From CAZBBB01 sp964490005 (lineage in GTDB: Bacteria; Planctomycetota; B15-G4): a stretch of DNA of 5,909 nucleotides. The position numbers and the translations under genes were made by a program. Location: the NCBI GenBank assembly GCA_964490005.1, contig CAZBBB010000140.1, forward strand, positions 1 through 5,909, given 5' to 3'. How positions within the stretch are numbered: position 1 is the stretch's first letter; each line of letters starts with the position of its first letter. The notes below the pieces were generated by a model. That model was not told the origin of the DNA. It saw only the letters and a list, made by a program, of their open reading frames with translations, and made no database searches. Below are positions 1-5,909 of the stretch, piece after piece.

Positions 1-1198
1 TCGCGCCGCAGCACGAGCAGCGGCGGCACGCGCCGCACGGTCGAGAGCGCCGGCAGCGCGAAGAGCAGCGCCACGCCCGCGCCCAGCGCCAGCCCGCGGA
101 CGAGCGCCTGCGGCTGCCACAGCGGCGTCTCGGGCAGCGCGCCGATGCCGGCCGACGCGAAGGCCGAGGCCAGCAGCCGCGGCGCGAGCAGGCCCGCCGC
201 CCCGCCCGCCGCGCTGCCCGCCAGCGCGAGCAGCAGCGTCTGCGCGACGTACAGGCGCAGCACCTCTCCCGGCCGCATCCCCAGCGCGCGCTGCACGGCG
301 ATGGCCGTCTGCCGCCCGGCGAGCCACGAGCGCACGACCTGCGCGACGCCGATGCCGCCGGTGAGCAGCGAGAGCAGCGCGAGCAGTCCGAGGAAGGACT
401 CGACCCGCTCCATGCCGCGGCGCAGCGCGGGTTGCGGCTCGGCCCAGGTCTCGACCCGCACGCGCGCCTCCTCGGGCAGTCCGCGCTCGAGCGCCTGCGC
501 CAGCCGCTGCGCGCCCTGCCGGCCGGCGCTCTCGGGCAGCGCCAGCAGCGCCTTGTGCCGCACGCGGCTGCCGAAACCCAGCAGCGAGGTGCGCGCCAGG
601 CCCGCCTGCGAGACGAGCACGCGCGGTCCGAGCGTGAAGGACAGCTCGAGCTTGTCGGGCTCGCGCAGCACGCGCCCGGCGATGTCGAAGTCCTGCCCGC
701 CGAGCCGCAGCACGTCGCCCACGTCCAGGCCGAGCGCGGCCAGCACCTCGGGCGCGCACAGCACCGAGCGCTCGTCGAGCAGCTCGTCGAGCGGCGCGGG
801 CGGATCGAGCAGCAGCTCGCCGTGGAAGGGCCAGCCGGGCGCGACCGCCTTGAGTTCGACGAGCCGCGAGCGGCCGGGCGCGCCGTCCGCGGCGGCCGGC
901 GCGGCCGCGAGCGTGGGCAGCTCGGCCAGGTCGGCGCGCCGCACCGGACCGTGCTGCGCGTCGAGACCGGCGAGCAGCGCGTCGAGCTCGGCCGGCAGCG
1001 CCGCGCGCGACGAGAGCACCACGTCGGCCGCGAGCATCTGCCGCGAGGTCGCCGCGAGCACGTCGCGCAGGCCGTCGCCGAGCGCGGCCACGGCCACCAC
1101 CGCCGCGACGCCCACCGACAGGCAGGCGGCGAAGAAGGCCAGCCGCCCCCGCGCGCCGCGCACCTCGCGGGCGAGCAGCGGCCAGAGCAGGCCGGCCC

Positions 1199-1202
<4 letters not shown>
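1..1202 (-). CDS. ybbP: ABC transporter permease, YbbP-like (MacB/FtsX superfamily), N-terminal 400 residues, cut by left edge
   Basis: This is the membrane subunit of a type VII (mechanotransmission) ABC transporter, partner of the adjacent ATPase. It reads from a GTG at 1202 and is open to the left edge, about half of the roughly 800 residues usual for YbbP. Visible order: a short basic N-terminus, a first membrane helix at about residues 21-42, and an extracytoplasmic MacB-PCD-like domain at about 50-265 that opens with 'MLAADVVLSS', the usual start of this domain in the family. An FtsX-type unit follows, with membrane helices at about 269-291, 313-340 and 367-388; the cytosolic loop between the first two carries 'RQTAIAVQRALGMRPGEV', the typical FtsX coupling segment. 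YbbP normally has a second FtsX unit, which would lie beyond the window. The GTG overlaps the ATPase stop as GTGA, so the pair is probably translationally coupled. MacB or LolC-like permeases are alternatives, but they are shorter, and the TesA neighbour favours YbbP. Confidence 0.88.
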
Positions 1203-1909
<707 letters not shown>

Positions 1910-1913
1910 GCCG

Positions 1914-1922
1914 CTCCGTCCT
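1914..1922 (-). promoter_or_regulatory. Shine-Dalgarno region deciding the ybbA-like start
   Basis: On the minus strand the sequence reads AGGACGGAGCGGCATG. GGAG sits 4 nt and AGGA 9 nt before the ATG at 1909. It is the only purine-rich site near a start codon in this open frame, and it separates the true start from the long upstream antisense extension. Confidence 0.6.
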
Positions 1923-1935
1923 ACGATGCGCGCAT
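1922..1935 (+). promoter_or_regulatory. Possible -10 element (TACGAT) and palindrome at the divergent tesA/ybbA start
   Basis: Only 24 bp (1910-1933) separate the two divergent start codons. TACGAT at 1922-1927 fits the TAnnnT pattern of a sigma-70 -10 element, and its expected start of transcription is about the A of the esterase ATG (1934), implying a leaderless or nearly leaderless mRNA. No purine-rich ribosome site precedes that ATG. ATGCGCGCAT at 1926-1935 is a perfect 10-bp palindrome covering the start codon and could be an operator or chance in GC-rich DNA. I see no -35 match at 16-18 bp. The reading is tentative. Confidence 0.3.
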
Positions 1936-2623
1936 GACGCTGTTGCGCCTCGCGTTGCTCGCCTGCCTGCTGCCTGGCGGCGCGTGCGGCGAGTCCCCAT
2001 CGTCGCCGCTGCCGCCCGACGATGCGAGCCTGCCGGTCGACGCGGCGCCGACGCGCGCCGACGCGCCCGCCGACGCGCCGCTGGTGGCCTTCCTCGGCGA
2101 CTCGCTCACCGAAGGCTACGGACTGCGGCACGACCAGGCCTATCCGGCCCTGCTGGCCGAGACCTTCGCGCAGGCCGGCCGCCCGATCCGCGTGCGCAAC
2201 GCGGGGGTTTCGGGCGACACCAGCGCCGGCGGCCGCGCGCGCCTCGACTGGGTGCTGCGCGAGCGCCCCGACGTGCTCGTGGTCGCGCTCGGCGGCAACG
2301 ACGGACTGCGCGGGCTGCCCGTCGCGCAGTTGCGCGAGAACCTGGCCGACATCGTCGTGCGCGCGCGGGCGGCCGGCGCGGCCGTGCTGCTCGCCGGCAT
2401 GGCCATGCCGCCCAACTACGGCCCCGAGTACACCCGCGCCTTCCGCGAGGTCTACCCCGAGCTGGCCGAACAGCTCGACGTCCCGCTCGTGCCCTTCCTG
2501 CTCGAAGGCGTGGCCGGCGACCCGGCGCTCAATCTCGGCGACGGCCTGCACCCCAACGCCGCCGGGCAGCGCGTGCTCGCCGACCTGCTCGCGCCGCACC
2601 TCGAGCGCCTGCTGCCGCGCTGA
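1934..2623 (+). CDS. tesA: TesA-like SGNH esterase (arylesterase / lysophospholipase L1-type), exported, possibly a lipoprotein
   Basis: Exported hydrolase of 229 residues that cleaves ester or thioester bonds in lipid-like substrates outside the cytoplasmic membrane. The SGNH blocks are all present: block I 'GDSLTEGYG' with nucleophile S57, block II 'NAGVSGDTSAGG' with oxyanion-hole G94, block III 'GGND' with N122, and block V 'DGLHPN' with D203 and H206 completing the triad. The mature domain, about 49-229, matches TesA in size. The N-terminus is a signal peptide with a hydrophobic stretch at 3-13 ending in 'LPGGAC'; C18 could be lipidated, although glycine at -3 is not a canonical lipobox. 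Residues 19-48 form a Pro/Ala/Asp-rich linker. The gene is divergent from the ybbA-ybbP pair, as in E. coli, which supports joint function with that transporter. The ATG at 1934 gives the signal peptide directly and has no clear Shine-Dalgarno sequence. The exact substrate cannot be read from sequence. Confidence 0.92.
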   Translation: MTLLRLALLACLLPGGACGESPSSPLPPDDASLPVDAAPTRADAPADAPLVAFLGDSLTEGYGLRHDQAYPALLAETFAQAGRPIRVRNAGVSGDTSAGGRARLDWVLRERPDVLVVALGGNDGLRGLPVAQLRENLADIVVRARAAGAAVLLAGMAMPPNYGPEYTRAFREVYPELAEQLDVPLVPFLLEGVAGDPALNLGDGLHPNAAGQRVLADLLAPHLERLLPR

Positions 2624-2626
2624 TCC

Positions 2627-2638
2627 GGCCCGCGGGCC
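2627..2638. repeat. 12-bp perfect palindrome between esterase and acetyltransferase genes
   Basis: GGCCCGCGGGCC reads identically on both strands and starts 4 nt after the esterase stop codon. It could form only a 4-bp stem with a 4-nt loop and has no T-tract, so I do not call it a terminator. A protein-binding site or chance in GC-rich DNA are both possible. Confidence 0.3.
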
Positions 2639-2645
2639 GCCGCGC

Positions 2646-2651
2646 TAGAAT
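2646..2651 (+). promoter_or_regulatory. Candidate -10 element (TAGAAT) for the acetyltransferase gene
   Basis: TAGAAT matches TATAAT in 5 of 6 bases and stands out as an AT-rich island in GC-rich DNA. It ends 11 nt before the ATG at 2663, so transcription would start about 2658, leaving a leader of only about 5 nt. No Shine-Dalgarno sequence is present before the ATG, consistent with near-leaderless translation. No recognisable -35 box is found at the expected distance. Confidence 0.5.
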
Positions 2652-2662
2652 CGCGCCCCGAC

Positions 2663-3208
2663 ATGGCCGCCCCCGCCCCGCCGACGCACGTGCGCCCCGC
2701 GACGGCGGCCGACGCGGCCGCGATCGCCGCGATCTACGCGCCGGCCGTCACCGACAACGCGGCCTCCTTCGAAGAGACCCCGCCCGACGCGCGCGAGATC
2801 GCGGCGCGCATCGCGAAGGTCTCGGCGCGTCACGCCTGGCTGGTGGCCGAGCGCGCGGGCGAGGTGCTCGGCTACGCCTACGGCGGGCCGCACCGCGAGC
2901 GCGCCGCCTACCGCTGGAGCGTCGAGGTCTCGGCCTACATCCGCGCCGACGCGCACCGGCAGGGTCTCGCGCGGCGGCTGTACACCGAGCTGTTCGCGCG
3001 GCTCGCGGCACTCGGCTACGTGAACGCCTACGCGGGCATCACGCTGCCCAACGCGGCCAGCGTGGGGCTGCACGAGGCGCTGGGCTTCAGCAAGATCGGC
3101 GTCTATCACGGCATCGGCTTCAAGTTCGGGCGCTGGCACGACGTGGGTTGGTGGGAGCGGCGCCTGACGGCGGCCGACGATCCCCCGCGCGAGCCCGGTC
3201 CGGTTTAA
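2663..3208 (+). CDS. GNAT N-acetyltransferase, phosphinothricin / methionine-sulfoximine acetyltransferase type
   Basis: Cytoplasmic acetyl-CoA-dependent N-acetyltransferase of 181 residues, the usual length for the Pat/Bar/YncA (MnaT/MddA) branch of GNAT enzymes. These acetylate the amino group of glutamate or methionine analogues such as phosphinothricin, methionine sulfoximine or methionine sulfone. Family marks in order: 'VRPATAADAAAIAAIYAPAV' at 10-29, 'ASFEETPPD' at 34-42, the acetyl-CoA pyrophosphate loop 'HRQGLARRLY' at 98-107, 'LPNAASVGLHEALGF' at 128-142, and the branch-typical C-terminal 'GFKFGRWHDVGWWERRL' at 152-168. The last 13 residues form a short Pro/Asp-rich tail. It starts 39 bp after the esterase on the same strand, so read-through is possible, but it has its own -10-like element. 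Resistance activity cannot be assumed: many chromosomal members act on ordinary amino acids or their oxidised forms. Earlier in-frame starts are not supported, and the ATG places the N-terminal beta strand correctly. Confidence 0.9.
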   Translation: MAAPAPPTHVRPATAADAAAIAAIYAPAVTDNAASFEETPPDAREIAARIAKVSARHAWLVAERAGEVLGYAYGGPHRERAAYRWSVEVSAYIRADAHRQGLARRLYTELFARLAALGYVNAYAGITLPNAASVGLHEALGFSKIGVYHGIGFKFGRWHDVGWWERRLTAADDPPREPGPV

Positions 3209-3211
3209 GCT
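3206..3211 (+). promoter_or_regulatory. Weak -10-like element (TAAGCT) for the metalloprotease gene
   Basis: TAAGCT overlaps the stop codon of the acetyltransferase gene and is the only AT-rich spot in the 62-bp gap before the metalloprotease. It keeps the TAnnnT pattern but no -35 box is visible. If used, it would give a 5' UTR of about 50 nt that carries the hairpin at 3227-3243 and the ribosome site. Confidence 0.22.
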
Positions 3212-3226
3212 GGGGCCCGGCCGGGA

Positions 3227-3243
3227 GGCGCGCGCCGCGCGCC
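3227..3243 (+). repeat. GC-rich hairpin in the leader of the metalloprotease gene
   Basis: GGCGCGCG at 3227-3234 and CGCGCGCC at 3236-3243 are perfect inverted arms around one base; sterically, 7 bp with a 3-nt loop is the likely stem. It lies 19 nt after the acetyltransferase stop and 15 nt before the Shine-Dalgarno sequence. No T-tract follows, so intrinsic termination is unlikely. mRNA stabilisation or translational control is possible. A CCCGGCCGGG palindrome (3216-3225) stands directly upstream. Confidence 0.45.
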
Positions 3244-3257
3244 CGCCGTCGTCCCGC

Positions 3258-3263
3258 AGGAGA
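3258..3263 (+). promoter_or_regulatory. Shine-Dalgarno sequence of the metalloprotease gene
   Basis: AGGAGA is 7 nt before the ATG at 3271. It is the clearest ribosome-binding site in the window. It fixes this start, and with it the signal peptide, although the same frame is open for more than 1.3 kb upstream. Confidence 0.75.
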
Positions 3264-3270
3264 CCTCCCG

Positions 3271-4650
3271 ATGCACGGCCCGCTCGTCCGACTCGCCGCC
3301 CTGGCGGCCCTGGGCCTCGCGGGGGCCGCGCTCGCGCTCTGCGACGCGCCGCTGCGCGCGGCGGGCGCCTACGCGCTCACCGGCGAGTCGCTCGACCTGA
3401 CGCAGCGCGACTTCCGCGTGTTCGACAACTTCCTCGACGCCAGCGCCAACGACAACCTCGTGCCGCACCCCAACTTCCCCGGGCACGCGGGCGCGGTGAT
3501 GGCGATCTGGAAGGCGCACGCCGAATGGGGCAGCCGCCCGCGCGGCGGCGACGGCCTGGGCGACGGCGCGGCCGGCAACGCCGAGCTGGGCAGCGGCAAC
3601 GCGAACTTCGACAACAGCTTCCAGGGCCTGGCCGCCGACCCCGGCGACAACAACGGCAACGTGCACTCGGCCTCGTCCTCGCTCGGCGGCTCGGTCGCGG
3701 CCGTGACCTTCACGCCCGTCGTCGACGGCTGGAAGATCATCTACAGCGAAGACCTCGGCTGGGACGACGGGCCGGGCGCGCCGGGCGCGGGGCTGATCGA
3801 CCTGCAGGCCGTCGCGACGCACGAGATCGGCCATGCCCTCGGGCTCGGCCACAGCTCGGTCGCGGGCGCCACCATGCAGGCCTCGCTGCCGGCCAACCAG
3901 CTCACCGCGCGCTCGCTCGCGGCCGACGACATCGCCGGCCTGCAGGCGATCTATGGCGTGGCCTCGGCGAGCAAGCCGCGCATCACGTCGCTCTCGGTCC
4001 CGGCCGTCACGGGCGGCGCGCTCACGCTGCACGGCGCCAACTTCTCGGCCGCCAACAACGAGGTCTGGTTCACGCAGGCGGCCGGCGACGGCAGCCCGCT
4101 CAAGCTCGCGGGCCTCGCCTCGACGGCGGGCGGCACGCGCATCGACGTGGTCGTCCCGGCCGGCGCGCTCCCGGGCGACGTGCTCGTCAAGGGAATCGGC
4201 GCGGGCAACGCGGCGCTCTCCAACGCCTTCCCGATCCTGATCGACGGGCCGCCGGGCGTCTTCGCGCTCACCGGGCCCGGCATCGCCGGCGGCGGCCCCG
4301 GCGTGTCCGGCGACGGACTGCTGCCGCAACTCACCGGCGCGGGCGATCTGTCGCCCGGCGGCGGCCCCTTCACGCTGCACCTCGCGCTGGTCAAGCCCTT
4401 CGCCGCGGGCGTGCTGTTCGTCGGCACGAGCGAGGCCAATGCGCCGTTCAAGGGCGGCACCTTCGATCCCTTCCCGATCCTGCTGCAGGTGCCGCTCGCG
4501 GTGGGCGGCAGCGGCGCGCTGAACCTGCCCGCCGCGATGCCCGCGGGCCTGCCCGCCGGCCTGTCGCTGGTGTGCCAGGCCTTCTTCGCCGACGTCGACT
4601 CCGTGGCCGGCGTCTCGGGCAGCAACGGACTGCGCCTCACGCTGCCCTGA
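3271..4650 (+). CDS. Secreted matrixin-like zinc metalloprotease with TIG domain and a C-terminal beta-type domain
   Basis: Exported metzincin protease of 459 residues. The signal peptide has a hydrophobic core at about 8-23 and a likely type I cleavage after 'AGA' (31-33). Residues 40-175 form the N-terminal part of the catalytic domain, with a Gly/Asn/Asp-rich stretch at 93-137 that could bind calcium. The zinc site 'HEIGHALGLGH' (184-194) has all three histidines (184, 188, 194) and catalytic E185. The Met-turn is M202 in 'AGATMQAS', and 'AADDIAGLQAIYG' (217-229) is the usual matrixin end. An IPT/TIG immunoglobulin-like domain spans about 236-325 ('GGALTLHGANFSAANNEVWF', then 'PGDVLVKG'). 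A Gly/Pro-rich link leads to a last domain, about 348-459, that I cannot name; its tail 'SNGLRLTLP' resembles ends of secreted planctomycetal proteins as I remember them. No propeptide cysteine switch is evident. The natural substrate is unknown. The gene lies 62 bp after the acetyltransferase and is probably transcribed separately. Confidence 0.9.
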   Translation: MHGPLVRLAALAALGLAGAALALCDAPLRAAGAYALTGESLDLTQRDFRVFDNFLDASANDNLVPHPNFPGHAGAVMAIWKAHAEWGSRPRGGDGLGDGAAGNAELGSGNANFDNSFQGLAADPGDNNGNVHSASSSLGGSVAAVTFTPVVDGWKIIYSEDLGWDDGPGAPGAGLIDLQAVATHEIGHALGLGHSSVAGATMQASLPANQLTARSLAADDIAGLQAIYGVASASKPRITSLSVPAVTGGALTLHGANFSAANNEVWFTQAAGDGSPLKLAGLASTAGGTRIDVVVPAGALPGDVLVKGIGAGNAALSNAFPILIDGPPGVFALTGPGIAGGGPGVSGDGLLPQLTGAGDLSPGGGPFTLHLALVKPFAAGVLFVGTSEANAPFKGGTFDPFPILLQVPLAVGGSGALNLPAAMPAGLPAGLSLVCQAFFADVDSVAGVSGSNGLRLTLP

Positions 4651-4667
4651 GCGCGAGGCCGCGCGCG

Positions 4668-4696
4668 TTGACAAGCCGCGGGACAGCTCCCATCGT
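4668..4696 (+). promoter_or_regulatory. Candidate sigma-70 promoter for the glycosyltransferase gene
   Basis: A perfect TTGACA -35 box at 4668-4673 is followed after 17 bp by CATCGT (4691-4696), which keeps the A and final T of a -10 box but is otherwise weak. TCGTAT at 4693-4698 is an alternative with a 19-bp spacer. Transcription would start about 4703-4705, downstream of the ATG at 4697. That argues for a later start of translation at 4775 and a leader of about 70 nt. Confidence 0.45.
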
Positions 4697-4774
4697 ATGC
4701 GCGCGTGTCTCGCGCCGGGGGCCGCCGTCCGGCGCCCGCGGCGCGCTCCCTGGCGTGTGGCGAACGGCGGCTCG

Positions 4775-5821
4775 ATGGCAGCGGGACAAGCGACGGCAGG
4801 CGCGACGCCGACGGACGCGCCGGACGTCACGATCATCATCCCCAACTACCAGGGCGAGTCGCTGCTGCCCGACACGCTGGCGGCGGTCGACGCCGCGCTC
4901 GCCGTCGAGCCCGCGCGCGTCGAGGTCCTGGTCGTCGACGACGCCAGCACCGACGGCAGCGTGCCGTTGCTGCGCGAGCGCTTCCCGCACGTGCGCGTCG
5001 TGCAGCGCGCCGAGAACGGCGGCTTCTCCGAGGCCTGCCGCTCCGGGACGCAGGCCGCGCGCGCACCGCTGCTGTACTTCCTGAACTCCGACGCGCGGCC
5101 GCGACCGGGCTTCCTCGCGCCGCTCGTGCAGGCGCTGGCGGACGAGCGGGTCTTCGCCGCGCAGTCGCTGCTGGTGGACGTGGCCGGCTACGTGCACGAG
5201 CCGATCTCGGTCGTGCCGGTCTTCCGGCGCGGGTTTCTGCGCCTCGACGGCCTGACGGACGGGCGACCGGGCCTGCGGCCCGAGCACCTGCCCCCGCGGC
5301 CGGTGATCGAGACCCTGTACGCGACGGGCGGCGCGATGCTCGTGCGCCGCGCGCGCTACGAGGCGCTCGGCGGCTTCGCGTCGATCTTCTCGCCGTTCTA
5401 CTACGAGGACGTCGACCTCGGCTGGCGCGCCATGCGCCGCGGGTGGAGCAACGTCGTCGTGACGGCCAGCGTCGTCGAGCACCTCGTCGGCGCGACGATC
5501 GCGCGCACGGCGGTGCGCCAGCGCATGCGCATCTGGCGCAAGCGCAATCGCCACCTCGTCGTGTGGCGCAACCTGGTCTCGCCGGGCGAGTTGCTGCGAC
5601 GGCACGTGCTGCCCGTCGCTCTGCACCACGCCTCGCGCCTGCTCGTCGGAGACACCTCCTCGTGGCGCGGGCTGCGGCTGGCCTGCCGCGAGCGAGGGCC
5701 CACCGCGCGCCATCGGCGGGTCGAGCGCGCCGAACTGCAGCGCGACTACGACCGCATCGAGCGCGGCCTGCGGCAGGCGCGCGCGCAACTCGGCCCGGTC
5801 AGCGTTCCCGCAGCAGGCTGA
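4775..5821 (+). CDS. Family 2 glycosyltransferase (rhamnosyltransferase-like, GT-A fold)
   Basis: Cytoplasmic or membrane-associated inverting glycosyltransferase of 348 residues from this ATG, probably acting in polysaccharide, O-antigen or glycolipid assembly. Visible GT2 features: first strand 'VTIIIPNYQGESLL' at 18-31, nucleotide-binding 'VLVVDDASTDGS' at 51-62 with D55/D56, 'ENGGFSEACRSG' at 80-91, a metal-binding DXD-type 'NSD' at 104-106, 'ATGGAMLVRR' at 183-192, and the catalytic-base segment 'YYEDVDLGWR' at 209-218 with E211 and D212. This is the WbbL/rhamnosyltransferase-like pattern. Residues 240-300 are basic and amphipathic and could bind the membrane; residues 311-338 are highly charged and may form a short coiled coil. 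An ATG at 4697 would add 26 Arg/Pro-rich residues unlike GT2 proteins and lies upstream of the inferred transcription start; GTG at 4757 is another option. Sugar donor and acceptor cannot be told. The end overlaps the converging gene by 23 bp. Confidence 0.88.
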   Translation: MAAGQATAGATPTDAPDVTIIIPNYQGESLLPDTLAAVDAALAVEPARVEVLVVDDASTDGSVPLLRERFPHVRVVQRAENGGFSEACRSGTQAARAPLLYFLNSDARPRPGFLAPLVQALADERVFAAQSLLVDVAGYVHEPISVVPVFRRGFLRLDGLTDGRPGLRPEHLPPRPVIETLYATGGAMLVRRARYEALGGFASIFSPFYYEDVDLGWRAMRRGWSNVVVTASVVEHLVGATIARTAVRQRMRIWRKRNRHLVVWRNLVSPGELLRRHVLPVALHHASRLLVGDTSSWRGLRLACRERGPTARHRRVERAELQRDYDRIERGLRQARAQLGPVSVPAAG

Positions 5822-5822
5822 C
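5798..5822. repeat. Inverted repeat holding both convergent stop codons
   Basis: GTCAGC (5798-5803) and GCTGAC (5817-5822) are perfect 6-bp arms with a 13-nt loop. The right arm carries the TGA of the glycosyltransferase (5819-5821); the left arm carries the complement of the TGA of the minus-strand gene (5799-5801). It could serve as a weak bidirectional terminator, but it lacks flanking T/A tracts. Chance is a fair alternative for such short arms. Confidence 0.3.
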
Positions 5823-5909
5823 GCGCGCGGCGGCCGTGGCGCGCTCGGCGGCGGCCTCGGCGTCGAGGCCACGGGGCGCGGCGTGGACGGCCGCGGCGTG
5901 CGCCGGCCG
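5799..5909 (-). CDS. C-terminal end of an unidentified protein, cut by right edge
   Basis: The minus strand is open from the right edge for 36 codons to a TGA at 5801-5799. The tail is Ala/Arg-rich, includes 'APRGLDAEAAAERATAAARV' and ends in 'SLLRER'. Nearly all third codon positions are G or C, as in the other genes, and the tail has the look of a helical C-terminus, for example of a glycosyltransferase of another family, though that is a guess. It converges on the family 2 glycosyltransferase and overlaps it by 23 bp. Because other frames here are also open, coding on this strand is inferred from the helical-looking tail and from the lack of a plausible plus-strand gene after 5821. Confidence 0.45.
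   Translation of the reverse strand, partial: RPAHAAAVHAAPRGLDAEAAAERATAAARVSLLRER

Noticed and set aside
180..1100. Repeated GAGCAGC / GCGAGCAG words across the permease gene as a DNA repeat
   Set aside because: They are spaced irregularly and follow from frequent CTG/CTC (Leu) and GCG (Ala) codons read on the opposite strand.
1910..2599. Upstream extension of the ATPase frame through the esterase gene
   Set aside because: It is antisense to a complete SGNH esterase and shows no domain. A good ribosome site supports the ATG at 1909, and the ATPase then has its normal length.
2663..3208. Acetyltransferase as an acquired herbicide or antibiotic resistance gene
   Set aside because: Base composition matches its neighbours, there are no mobile elements nearby, and chromosomal members of this branch usually act on amino-acid analogues in normal metabolism.
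4651..4664. GCGCG/CGCGC hairpin after the metalloprotease stop as a terminator
   Set aside because: The stem is only 5 bp, no T-tract follows, and such pairs are expected by chance in this base composition.
3525..5084. A 519-codon plus-strand frame overlapping the protease and glycosyltransferase
   Set aside because: It is almost entirely Arg/Ala/Gly, is out of frame with both real genes and has no recognisable motif.
3205..5872. Long minus-strand frames (546 and 411 codons) opposite the metalloprotease and glycosyltransferase
   Set aside because: They are Arg/Gly/Val/Gln/His-rich shadows without domains, and the plus strand encodes clear families.

Overview
This 5.9-kb window comes from a very GC-rich bacterial chromosome. 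Almost every third codon position is G or C, so long meaningless ORFs are open on the opposite strand and in other frames. I read seven protein genes, two of them cut by the window edges. I see no rRNA, tRNA, CRISPR array or insertion sequence. The taxon cannot be fixed from the sequence. The secreted metalloprotease, with its matrixin core, TIG domain and C-terminal beta-type domain ending in an 'SNGLRLTLP'-like tail, recalls from memory the secreted proteins of Planctomycetota. That is the best guess for the host; Myxococcota or another high-GC lineage remains possible.

Left part (1-2623): a minus-strand pair encodes an MacB/FtsX-superfamily ABC transporter: an ATPase (1199-1909) and, overlapping it by GTGA, a large permease that runs off the left edge. 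Divergent from it, only 24 bp away, is a TesA-type SGNH esterase with an export signal (1934-2623). This is the tesA / ybbA-ybbP arrangement of E. coli. The three products probably act together at the cytoplasmic membrane: YbbAP moves or presents a hydrophobic substrate and the exported esterase hydrolyses it.

Middle (2663-4650): a phosphinothricin/methionine-sulfoximine-type GNAT N-acetyltransferase lies 39 bp downstream of the esterase, with its own -10-like element very close to the ATG. A secreted zinc metalloprotease follows, with a real 5' UTR, a GC hairpin and a good Shine-Dalgarno sequence.

Right part (4651-5909): a 124-bp gap holds a TTGACA -35 element. After it comes a family 2 glycosyltransferase of the rhamnosyltransferase-like type. 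It converges on, and overlaps by 23 bp, the tail of a minus-strand gene that enters from the right edge; both stop codons sit in the two arms of a small inverted repeat. The genes to the right of the esterase look like independent housekeeping or envelope functions rather than one pathway. I found no convincing undescribed multi-gene system. The points most worth checking are the metalloprotease C-terminal domain, the lipoprotein-like form of TesA, and the compact, possibly leaderless gene starts.
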